DNA of 64,000 nt from Streptomyces venezuelae (GTDB lineage Bacteria > Actinomycetota > Actinomycetes > Streptomycetales > Streptomycetaceae): the NCBI RefSeq assembly GCF_008642295.1, contig NZ_CP029190.1, positions 4,633,501-4,697,500 on the forward strand, written 5' to 3'. Under the pieces are notes generated by a model. It was not told the origin of the DNA. It was given only the letters and a program-made list of their open reading frames with translations, and did not search any database. The translations under genes were made by a program, and so were the position numbers. This document shows, in pieces, positions 9,032 through 17,631 of this stretch. The first letter of the stretch is position 1, and the number at the start of each line of letters is the position of its first letter.

Positions 9032-9966
9032 CCCAGCCCGTACTCCTCACCCTCCTCGCCACGCTCCTCGCCTGCGTCCTGCTCGTCATGGGCGTCCACG
9101 CCTATGCGAAGGGCCGCGCGCAGCGAGCCGCGCTCATCGAACGCCTCTCCGCGAGCGGCGAACCGGAACCCGCCGGGCGCCGCCGCCGGTTCCGCGCCCT
9201 GGACCGGCGCCTGCGCGGCACCGCCCTCGGCCGCCGGCTCGAACCGAAACTGGCCGCCACCGGCCTGGACCTCACCCCGGGCGAGTTCTTCGCGTACATG
9301 ACCGCAGCGGTGATCGCGGTCTGGGCCGTCGCCTCCTCCCTCCTCGCGCCGTTCTTCGGCCCGGTGGCCGGCCTGATCGGCCTGTGGTCGGCGAATGCCT
9401 TCCTCAACTGGCAGCGGGCCCGCCGTACGGAGCGCTTCATCAACCAGCTCCCCGAACTGGCCCGCATCCTGGCCAACGCCACCCAGGCCGGACTGGCCCT
9501 CCGGACCGCCATCGGAATGGCGGCGGAGGAGCTGGAGGCCCCGGCCGGCGAGGAGCTCGGCCGGGTCGCGAACCGGCTGGCCGTCGGCCACTCCATCGAG
9601 GAGGCGCTCGGCGAACTCACCGACCGGCTGCCCTCCCGCGAGCTGGTCGTCCTGGTCTCCACCCTGGTGCTGTCCGCCCGCGCGGGCGGCGCGATCGTGG
9701 GCAGCCTCCGCAATCTGACCGTCACCCTGGAGCAGCGGAAGGAGACCCGCCGCGAGGTCCGCACCCAGCTGTCCCAGGTCACCGTGACCGCCTACCTGAT
9801 GCCGTTCATCGGCCTCGGCTCCCTGCTGCTGGTCGACACCCTGATGCCGGGCGCCCTGGACCGGATGACCGGCTCGGTCGCCGGCCAGATCGCGGTCCTG
9901 GCCGCCCTCGGGCTGTTCGCCCTCGGCTTCGTCTCCATCCGCCGCCTGTCGAAGATCGAAGTCTGA
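9028..9966 (+). CDS. tadB: TadB inner-membrane platform protein
   Basis: A 312-residue type II secretion F domain protein that forms the membrane platform together with TadC. It starts at the GTG at 9028, overlapping the tadA stop. It has an N-terminal membrane segment (about 3-24), a basic cytoplasmic stretch, a second pair of membrane helices (about 88-125), the T2SSF domain (LPELARILANATQAGLALRTAIG to about 240) and C-terminal membrane helices. Length and order match actinobacterial TadB. Confidence 0.92.
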   Translation: MTQPVLLTLLATLLACVLLVMGVHAYAKGRAQRAALIERLSASGEPEPAGRRRRFRALDRRLRGTALGRRLEPKLAATGLDLTPGEFFAYMTAAVIAVWAVASSLLAPFFGPVAGLIGLWSANAFLNWQRARRTERFINQLPELARILANATQAGLALRTAIGMAAEELEAPAGEELGRVANRLAVGHSIEEALGELTDRLPSRELVVLVSTLVLSARAGGAIVGSLRNLTVTLEQRKETRREVRTQLSQVTVTAYLMPFIGLGSLLLVDTLMPGALDRMTGSVAGQIAVLAALGLFALGFVSIRRLSKIEV

Positions 9967-9980
9967 GGGGCCGACCGCTG

Positions 9981-10886
9981 ATGACCGCGCCGATCGCCGG
10001 CCTGCTGCTGGCCCTCCTGGTGGCCCTCTCCGTCCTCGGAGCCTTCCACGGAATCCGCCTGTACCGCTCGGAGACCAAACTCCCCACCGACCTCGCCCTC
10101 GCCCTGGAGGTCGGAGCCACCCGCACCACGGCCGTGGGCTCGGTCGTCGACCGGATGGGCATCCGGTACGCCCCGCTGGTCCTGGGCCTGATGGGCCCCA
10201 AGCGGGTGGCGCGCAAACGCCGCCAGATCGACATGGCGGGCAACCCGGCCGGCCTGACCCTCGACCGCTACGCCGCCCGCCGTGCCGTGTACGGGGCGCT
10301 GGGCGCGGCCGGAGCCTTCGCCATGCTCCTCAACGGGCAGCTGATCCTGTCCCTGGTGATGGTCGCCTTCGGCCTGTTCTGGATCGAAGCGGGCCTCTGG
10401 TCCGCGATCCGCGTCCGTCGCGACCACATCGACCGCACCCTGCCGGACTTCCTGGACGTGCTGGCGGTGGTCGTCAGTGCGGGGCTGGGCTTCCGGCCGG
10501 CGCTGGAGCGGGTCGCCGACAAGTACGAGGGCCCCTGGTCGGACGAAATCCGTATCACCCTCCAGCAGATGGACATGGGCGTCAGCCGCCGCCAGGCCTT
10601 CGACGAACTGCGCCGGCGCAACGACAGCGAACAGGTCGCCCAGTTCGTGACCGCACTCCAGCAGGGCGAGGAACTCGGCTCGCCGATCGTGGACACGCTG
10701 ATCGCGATCGCCGAGGACATGCGCCGTACGGACGCCCAGAACGCGCGGCGGCGCGCGGCCCGGGCGGTCCCGAAGGCCACCTTCGTGGTGACCACGTTCA
10801 TGCTGCCGGGCACGATGATCCTGCTGATCGGCGGGTTCGTGTACGGGGCGGACATCGACTTCGGCGCGATGCTGGGAGCCCGCTGA
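9981..10886 (+). CDS. tadC: TadC inner-membrane platform protein
   Basis: A 301-residue paralogue of TadB. The ATG at 9981 follows the tadB stop by 14 bases. It has an N-terminal membrane helix (about 5-24), a cytoplasmic region, two helices near 95-130, and the T2SSF domain with DFLDVLAVVVSAGLGFRPALERV. It ends in a helix (FMLPGTMILLIGGFVYG). In Tad systems TadB and TadC form a heteromeric platform under the TadA ATPase. Its stop overlaps the start of the response regulator gene (ATGA). Confidence 0.92.
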   Translation: MTAPIAGLLLALLVALSVLGAFHGIRLYRSETKLPTDLALALEVGATRTTAVGSVVDRMGIRYAPLVLGLMGPKRVARKRRQIDMAGNPAGLTLDRYAARRAVYGALGAAGAFAMLLNGQLILSLVMVAFGLFWIEAGLWSAIRVRRDHIDRTLPDFLDVLAVVVSAGLGFRPALERVADKYEGPWSDEIRITLQQMDMGVSRRQAFDELRRRNDSEQVAQFVTALQQGEELGSPIVDTLIAIAEDMRRTDAQNARRRAARAVPKATFVVTTFMLPGTMILLIGGFVYGADIDFGAMLGAR

Positions 10887-11599
10887 TGCCGCCCCCGACC
10901 CCGGCCCCGACCCCGATCCGCATCCTCATCGCCGACGACGACCCGGTCATCCGGGCGGGTCTGGCCGCGCTGCTGTCCCCGCACCCCGACCTCCGGGTGA
11001 TCGCCCAGGCCACCAACGGCGGCGACGCGCTGGCCCTGACCCGCCGGCACCGCCCGGACGTGGTCCTGCTGGACGTCCGGCTGCCGGGCGTGGACGGCAT
11101 CTCGGCCCTGCCGCACCTGGTTCAGCTGGCGGCGGTCCTGATGCTGACCTCCAGCCGGGAACCGGACGTGGTCCGCGAGACGCTGCTGCTGGGCGCGAAC
11201 GGCTACTTACTGCACGGCGAGTTCACGCCGGACGACCTGACCCGCGCGGTCCGCGACGTCCACGCGGGCCGCCCGCACTTCACCCCGACGGCGGCGAGCG
11301 TGGTGCTGGCGGAGCTGCGGAGGCGGGGGTCTTCGCAGGCGCAACGAATTGTGGCACAGTCTTCGGAGCGAGTCTCCAACCACATGAATTTCGGGCTGAG
11401 TTCGAGGGAGGTGGAGGTGATGGACCTGATCGCGTCCGGAATGACAAACCAGCAGATCGCCGCCACCTGCTTCATCACCGAGAAAACGGTCAAGAACCAC
11501 ATCAACCGCATCTTCGCCAAGCTCCAGAGCGCGAGCCGCAGCGAGGCGATAGCCCGATGGCTGGGAACGATCCGTTCCGAGGTGGCGGGCCATGGGTAG
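10886..11599 (+). CDS. NarL/FixJ-type response regulator with a TTA codon, in the Tad operon
   Basis: A 237-residue regulator. The receiver domain (about 10-130) has the acidic pair in ADDDP and the phospho-acceptor D63 in LLDVRLPG. The position normally held by the conserved lysine of NarL receivers (GYLLK) is histidine here (GYLLH, H110). The C-terminal LuxR-type helix-turn-helix is complete (LSSREVEVMDLIASGMTNQQ and EKTVKNHINRIFAKL). Leu108 is encoded by TTA (11207-11209), so translation should need the bldA tRNA. No histidine kinase is adjacent. Its likely targets are the Tad genes, above all the pilin promoter that follows. Confidence 0.9.
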   Translation: MPPPTPAPTPIRILIADDDPVIRAGLAALLSPHPDLRVIAQATNGGDALALTRRHRPDVVLLDVRLPGVDGISALPHLVQLAAVLMLTSSREPDVVRETLLLGANGYLLHGEFTPDDLTRAVRDVHAGRPHFTPTAASVVLAELRRRGSSQAQRIVAQSSERVSNHMNFGLSSREVEVMDLIASGMTNQQIAATCFITEKTVKNHINRIFAKLQSASRSEAIARWLGTIRSEVAGHG

Positions 11600-11625
11600 A
11601 CGGAGTACGCAGTGGGTCCGTAGAT

Positions 11626-11669
11626 GGGTCCCAGGACCCTTTGCAAGCGCGGGTACGACTGAGTACCGT
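11626..11669 (+). promoter_or_regulatory. Pilin promoter with adjacent palindrome
   Basis: TTGCAA (11641-11646) and TACCGT (11664-11669) are separated by exactly 17 bases, a good HrdB-type promoter ending 40 bases before the Flp pilin start. Just upstream lies the palindrome GGGTCC-CA-GGACCC (11626-11639), placed where an activator or repressor would touch the -35 element. This gives the pilin a separate transcript, as expected for the major structural subunit. The link between palindrome and response regulator is inference. Confidence 0.6.
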
Positions 11670-11709
11670 CCGCGAGTCGACAGCGGGACCGGACCGGGAG
11701 GGGACCCCC

Positions 11710-11883
11710 ATGCGGAACCTCAAGTGGCACCGTTTGAAGGGCAGAGACGAGGGCCAGACGGCTTTCGAGTACCTGGGGATCGTGGTGGTGATCGTCCTGA
11801 TCATCGGGGCGATCCTCGCGTCGGGCGTCGGGGACCGGATTTCCGCGGCCATCGTGCAGGCGGTCGCCGACATCACGGGTTGA
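11710..11883 (+). CDS. flp: Flp-type pilin
   Basis: A 57-residue prepilin, the putative major subunit. The leader is a short basic stretch up to G15. Cleavage there leaves QTAFEYLGIVVVIVLIIG with Glu at +5 and Tyr at +6, the Flp signature. A single long hydrophobic helix follows, and the mature peptide is about 42 residues. A strong ribosome site (GGGAGGGG) lies 6 bases before the ATG. The prepilin peptidase at 23963 is the only candidate processing enzyme in the window. Its stop overlaps the next start in the motif TTGA. Confidence 0.9.
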   Translation: MRNLKWHRLKGRDEGQTAFEYLGIVVVIVLIIGAILASGVGDRISAAIVQAVADITG

Positions 11884-12530
11884 GGCCGCTCGCGGAGGGC
11901 AAGCGGGACCGAGGGCAGACCTTCCCTCTCTACGTCGTCGTGGTGGCCGGTCTGCTCTTCGCCGCGCTTGCCCTGTTCGTCGTCGGGTTTGCAGGAGCAG
12001 CTCGCAGTGACGGCCAAGGCGCCGCCGATGCAGCCGCACTGGCCGCCGCAGGTGAAGTCAGAGACGACGTCTTCACGGGGCTGGTGTTGGACGATCTCAC
12101 TCCGGACGACTGGGGCGATCTCCTCGGCGGTGACTTCTTCGACGTGGGCGCGGCATGCGCGGAGGCAGGCAGCTTCGCTGCGCAGAACGACGCCTCCGTC
12201 ACCGGGTGCGAACCGGCGCTTCCCCGCGTCACCGTTGACGTACGGACGAACCGTGCGGTGGGCGACTCGGTCGTTCCGGGGACGGAGAGCACCTACGCCG
12301 TCGCCTCGGCCACCGCTGTCATCGAGCCGCGCTGCACTCTCGACCCAGCGCCGACGGCCACGGCCACGCCATCGCCCACGCCGAATCCTCCGAATCCGCC
12401 GACTCCACCCGTCCCCGATCCGGTCAACTTCCTGTGCGAGGACGGGAAAGACTTCAAGCTTGATCCTCTGGACCCAGGGGAGCCGGCGGAGCTGGCGCGC
12501 AGACTCTTCAAAGTGAGGCTGGACGGCTGA
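11880..12530 (+). CDS. TadG-like pilus-associated protein
   Basis: A 216-residue membrane-anchored protein starting at TTG 11880, which overlaps the pilin stop by three bases. The N-terminus RDRGQTFPLYVVVVAGLLFA mimics the pilin motif but has Leu instead of Glu at +5, so it may be inserted without cleavage. A segment typical of TadE/TadG follows (GQGAADAAALAAAG). The outer domain has two Cys (GAACAEA and SVTGCEP), then a Pro/Thr/Asn linker (PTPNPPNPPTPP) and two more Cys at about 174 and 194. It is probably a minor pilin or tip protein. The family assignment is moderate. Confidence 0.72.
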   Translation: MRPLAEGKRDRGQTFPLYVVVVAGLLFAALALFVVGFAGAARSDGQGAADAAALAAAGEVRDDVFTGLVLDDLTPDDWGDLLGGDFFDVGAACAEAGSFAAQNDASVTGCEPALPRVTVDVRTNRAVGDSVVPGTESTYAVASATAVIEPRCTLDPAPTATATPSPTPNPPNPPTPPVPDPVNFLCEDGKDFKLDPLDPGEPAELARRLFKVRLDG

Positions 12531-12561
12531 TGGTGCAACGAGAGACAAGGAAGCGGAGCAG

Positions 12562-13149
12562 ATGAGCATTCGGCGGACGGTGCAGGCCGGCAGGGGAGCG
12601 CCCGTGGTTGTCGCGGCGGTCCTGACGCTCACTCTGGCCGGGTGCGGAATCGGCGATGACGAGAAGCCGAAGGCGGCGCAGCCCAGCGCTTCGGCTTCCC
12701 AGGGGTCGGCCGGCACTCGCAGTCCCGTGCCCAACGCGCCGAGTACAGCCGTGGAAGAGGTCATTGCGACGTCGAACGGTCCGGAATCCCTGGTGCTGGA
12801 GATCAACTCGGCCGTCCGGGACCCGGGTGGGTTCGTCACCGTCAACGGAAAGATCAAGAACAACGGTTCCGGCAAGTACGTGCAGACCCAGATCTGGCGC
12901 GGGACCGAGAAGAACGCGAGCCCCAACTCGATCGCAGGAGCCACCCTGGTCGACCGGGCGGGCAAGAAGCGCTACTACGTGCTCAGGGACACGGAGGGGC
13001 GGTGCCTTTGCACGACTTCCATCCTGTCCATTGACGCGGGCGGCTCTGTATCCGTGACGGCGCAGTTCCCCGCGCCGCCATCCGCCACGACAGAGGTCGA
13101 CTTCGGCCTGCCCACATTCGCCACGGTAGCCATCAAGATCTCCGGGTGA
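12562..13149 (+). CDS. Lipoprotein of unknown function, downstream of the pilus genes
   Basis: A 195-residue secreted lipoprotein. The signal peptide ends in the lipobox LAGC at about residues 26-29. A Ser/Ala-rich linker (about 36-55) leads into a beta-rich domain of about 130 residues with a second Cys pair (GRCLCTTS). I do not recognise the domain. It lies 31 bases after the TadG-like gene and 4 bases before the OmpA-domain gene, so it is likely co-transcribed with them and may help anchor the pilus at the cell surface. That role is inferred only from position. Confidence 0.8.
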   Translation: MSIRRTVQAGRGAPVVVAAVLTLTLAGCGIGDDEKPKAAQPSASASQGSAGTRSPVPNAPSTAVEEVIATSNGPESLVLEINSAVRDPGGFVTVNGKIKNNGSGKYVQTQIWRGTEKNASPNSIAGATLVDRAGKKRYYVLRDTEGRCLCTTSILSIDAGGSVSVTAQFPAPPSATTEVDFGLPTFATVAIKISG

Positions 13150-13153
13150 CCCC

Positions 13154-13786
13154 ATGACCACACGCCACCGCGTATCCGCCGCCACCGCCATAGTCGGCCT
13201 GGTCATCGCCGGGGCCCACTTCGTCGGTGCGGCCAGCGCCCACGCCGACGACGATCCGACCGCGCCCCCCGGGACCGAGCCCCTGGCCGCGGCGCCCGTT
13301 GCCATCGACTCCAATTCGCCCGGACTCAAGATGCCCCAAGGCGGAGTGCTCGCCGCGCCCAAGGTGCTCGACATCGCCGAGGTCGTCGAGGACCTCGGGG
13401 GTGAGCAGCGGCGGCAGGAGACCAATCAGACCGTGATGATGGCCCTTCAGGCCGAGGTGCTGTTCCCCGAGGACAGTGATGTCCTCAACGCCCAGGCCTC
13501 GGCCCGCATCCAGGCCATCGGCCAGGAGATCAACCAGCAGAAGGCCACCCGCGTCCGGGTGTTCGGCTTCACCGACGACCAGGGCAGCTACGAACACGGC
13601 AAGGTGCTCTCCAAGAAGCGCGCCGATGCCGTGCAGCGGGAGTTGGCCAAGACGGTGACCAATCCGTCCGTCGTCTTCGACATCCGCGGCTACAGCGAGG
13701 ACTACCCGATCGCCGACAACAAGACCGAAGAGGGCCGCAAGAAGAACCGCCGCGTGGAGATCACGTTCCCCCGCGGGGCCTCGTAA
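13154..13786 (+). CDS. Secreted OmpA-family peptidoglycan-binding protein
   Basis: A 210-residue exported protein: a signal peptide (1-30, ending ASAHA|DD), about 65 residues of linker, then an OmpA C-terminal domain (about 95-210). The peptidoglycan-binding core is visible as VRVFGFTDDQGSYEHG, LSKKRADAVQREL and EEGRKKNRRVEITF, the last holding the Arg that contacts diaminopimelate in OmpA-like proteins. In a Gram-positive cell it would bind the wall, so it could tether the pilus base. It starts 4 bases after the lipoprotein stop. Confidence 0.87.
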   Translation: MTTRHRVSAATAIVGLVIAGAHFVGAASAHADDDPTAPPGTEPLAAAPVAIDSNSPGLKMPQGGVLAAPKVLDIAEVVEDLGGEQRRQETNQTVMMALQAEVLFPEDSDVLNAQASARIQAIGQEINQQKATRVRVFGFTDDQGSYEHGKVLSKKRADAVQRELAKTVTNPSVVFDIRGYSEDYPIADNKTEEGRKKNRRVEITFPRGAS

Positions 13787-13808
13787 CCGCGAGCTTACGA
13801 TCAGGTCC

Positions 13809-14048
13809 ATGGACCGTGACCGTGACCGTGGCGACGAGCCCGTCTTCATACGCAGCAAGTGGGGAACGAACCGGTACGTCTACAACCCGAACAATCCCGT
13901 CGGCCGCGCCCTGATCGTCATCGCCGTGATCGTCTTCATCGTCTTCATGGTGCTGATCCAGACCAGGTCGGGGCCTTTCGCCGTCCCGGAGGACAAGGGG
14001 TGGCAGCCGCAGCCACCGGCCACGGAGCCGTGGCCCCAGGCGAGTTGA
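13809..14048 (+). CDS. Small membrane protein with Asp-Arg repeat start
   Basis: A 79-residue protein starting MDRDRDRGDEPVFIRSKWG. The Asp-Arg run is encoded by gaccgt units like those at the start of the first tadE. A single membrane helix (ALIVIAVIVFIVFMVLI, about 35-52) is followed by a Pro/Gln-rich outer tail. It is 22 bases after the OmpA-domain gene and closes the plus-strand run. Function unknown. Confidence 0.72.
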   Translation: MDRDRDRGDEPVFIRSKWGTNRYVYNPNNPVGRALIVIAVIVFIVFMVLIQTRSGPFAVPEDKGWQPQPPATEPWPQAS

Positions 14049-14090
14049 CGCATTGCGGCCTCAGCGCCGCACCGCCCAGGCGCCGCACCG

Positions 14091-14642
14091 TCACCCCGGG
14101 TGAGCCGGTGCCTGGGTGGTGAGCAGGAGTTCTGCCATTTCCTTGGCCCGGAGGGCCGGCTCGCGGCCCGGGGTCAGGGCGGCGACCACCGTCGCGCCCT
14201 CGACCAGGATCAGCAGCTGGTCGGCCACGGCCGGCGGGGCCTCCGCCAGGTCGGCCAGCAGGGTGCGGAGTTCGGTCTTGTGGGTGTGGACGATCTCCGG
14301 TGCGGCCGGGCCGAGTTCGCCGTACGCGTTGAGGAAGGCGCAGCCGCGGAACTCCGGCTCGGTGAACCAGTCGGCCAGCCAGTCGAACACCGCGCGCACC
14401 CGGTCGAGGGGGGTGGCGGGCGGCATGGCCGCCGCGCGGAGGGAGTCGAGCCAGTGGCGGTCCCGGCGTTCCAGATAGGCCGCGACCAGGGATTCCTTGG
14501 CGGGATAGAGCCGGTAGAGCCGTTTCAGGGGGACGCCCGCCGCCGTGCGGAGGCGGTCCATCCCGACCGCCTGGATGCCATGTGCATAGAACAGTGCCTC
14601 TGCCGTGTCGAGCAGTCGGGTCCTGGCCTCTTCGTCGTCCAT
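14091..14642 (-). CDS. TetR-family transcriptional regulator
   Basis: A 183-residue repressor. The N-terminal helix-turn-helix (about 8-55) is TRLLDTAEALFYAHGIQAVGMDRL followed by PLKRLYRLYPAKESLVAAYLE, typical of TetR. The rest is the ligand-binding domain. No Shine-Dalgarno sequence precedes the ATG, while TACCCT lies seven bases upstream on the minus strand, so the mRNA may be leaderless. It is divergent from a SnoaL-like gene, with two GAACGNTCGTTC operators between them, so it probably represses both. Confidence 0.92.
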   Translation of the reverse strand: MDDEEARTRLLDTAEALFYAHGIQAVGMDRLRTAAGVPLKRLYRLYPAKESLVAAYLERRDRHWLDSLRAAAMPPATPLDRVRAVFDWLADWFTEPEFRGCAFLNAYGELGPAAPEIVHTHKTELRTLLADLAEAPPAVADQLLILVEGATVVAALTPGREPALRAKEMAELLLTTQAPAHPG

Positions 14643-14675
14643 GGAGGGAAGGGTAGCTCGCTCACGGTTGCGGGT

Positions 14676-14724
14676 AGAACGGTCGTTCTCGTAGGCTTTC
14701 CGGTGGGTGAGAACGATCGTTCTC
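14676..14724. promoter_or_regulatory. Two palindromic TetR operators
   Basis: GAGAACGATCGTTCTC (14709-14724) is a perfect 16-base palindrome. AGAACGGTCGTTCT (14676-14689) is the same core with one symmetric mismatch. The two centres are 34 bases apart, about three helical turns, between a TetR gene and its divergent neighbour. One site is closer to the regulator and the other to the target gene, the usual layout for joint control. Confidence 0.85.
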
Positions 14725-14761
14725 CTCTTCCTTCTTCTTCCTCCTCGCGGAAGGCGTTCCC

Positions 14762-15169
14762 ATGACCCGACCTCCCCTGCCGCCCTTCACCGAAGACACC
14801 GCCCGCGCCAAGGTCCAGGCCGCCGAGGACGCCTGGAACAGCCGTGACCCCGAGCGGGTCGCGCTCGCCTACACCGAGGACTCCGAGTGGCGGAACCGCG
14901 ACCGGTTCCTCCGGGGCCGGGAGGAGATCCGGTCCTTCCTCGCCGAGAAGTGGGCGCGCGAACTCGACTACCGGCTCCGGAAGGAGCTGTGGTCCTACAC
15001 CGGCAACCGGATCTCCGTCCGGTTCGAGTACGAGTGGCACGACGCGGCCGGCCAGTGGTGGCGCAGCCACGGCAACGAGCAGTGGGAGTTCGCCGAGGAC
15101 GGTCTGATGCGGCGGCGCGAGGCCAGCATCAACGATGTCCCCATCGAGGAGTCGGAGCGCCGGATCTGA
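14762..15169 (+). CDS. SnoaL-like/DUF1348 protein (NTF2 fold)
   Basis: A 135-residue protein of the DUF1348 group within the NTF2-like superfamily. It has the typical start of the fold ([21 protein letters not shown]), then [18 protein letters not shown], and [23 protein letters not shown] across the pocket. The ATG at 14762 has a good ribosome site (GGAAGG, 7 bases upstream). It is divergent from a TetR gene and shares its operators, so expression is probably induced by whatever ligand that repressor senses. The reaction is unknown. Confidence 0.85.
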   Translation: MTRPPLPPFTEDTARAKVQAAEDAWNSRDPERVALAYTEDSEWRNRDRFLRGREEIRSFLAEKWARELDYRLRKELWSYTGNRISVRFEYEWHDAAGQWWRSHGNEQWEFAEDGLMRRREASINDVPIEESERRI

Positions 15170-15178
15170 CGAGCGGGG

Positions 15179-15754
15179 CTACGCCTCGTGGTGGGCCTGG
15201 GTGATCAGGTCGATGGCGACCTCCAGCGTGGCCATCCGCTTCTCCTCCTGCTCGCCCTCCACATGCTGCAGGAACAGCATTCCGGCGTGCATCGTGAACA
15301 GCGCGCTCACGCACCGGACCTGGTCGGTGAGCGGGGCCCCCTCCGTGCGGAGCAGGTCGACCATCGTGAACATCCGCTGCTTGAAGGTTTCGCCGATGCT
15401 CAGTTCCCGCATCGTCGCCTGGTTCTCCTGCATGAAGCGGTACAGCGGGGCCGCCCCGCACAGCGCGCTGCTGTAGCGGCGCAGGATCTCCTGCTTGGTC
15501 TCCAGGGTGCGCGGCTGCGCCTCGGCCCATTCGATCAGCTCGTCGATGGGTCGGGTCAGGTCCTGGAAGAGGCTGATGATGATCTCTTCCTTGGTCTTGA
15601 AGTGGTAGTAGAGCGCGGCCTTGGTGACCTCCAGCCGCTCGGCGATCTCGCGGAGGGACGTCTTCTCGTACCCCTGCTCGGCGAAGAGCTCCAGTGCGAC
15701 GTCCTGGATGCGCTGGCGCGTGTTCCCGCGGCGCGGCTGCGGACTGCTGGACAT
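15179..15754 (-). CDS. TetR-family regulator of the adjacent efflux pump
   Basis: A 191-residue repressor. The ATG at 15754 has GGGGAG just upstream and is preferred. A GTG at 15766 would add four residues. The helix-turn-helix is clear (RQRIQDVALELFAEQGYEKT then IAERLEVTKAALYYHFKTKE). It is divergent from a 14-helix MFS pump, and a long inverted repeat fills the 100 bases between them, so it most likely represses itself and the pump until a drug or metabolite binds its C-terminal domain. Confidence 0.92.
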   Translation of the reverse strand: MSSSPQPRRGNTRQRIQDVALELFAEQGYEKTSLREIAERLEVTKAALYYHFKTKEEIIISLFQDLTRPIDELIEWAEAQPRTLETKQEILRRYSSALCGAAPLYRFMQENQATMRELSIGETFKQRMFTMVDLLRTEGAPLTDQVRCVSALFTMHAGMLFLQHVEGEQEEKRMATLEVAIDLITQAHHEA

Positions 15755-15769
15755 GCCTCTCCCCACTTA

Positions 15770-17471
<1,702 letters not shown>

Positions 17472-17631
17472 CGCCCGTACGGAACCGAACGGCCCGTCAG
17501 GACGCCTTTCACTTGGGACCAAAGTCCCATTATCCGGATTTTATAGGTGATTTGCCGGGAACTTCCCGCCGTGGTCGCGCGTCCTGACGGACAGAAACCC
17601 GGAACTCCAGGCGGTTGGGAGCGGACTCCTC

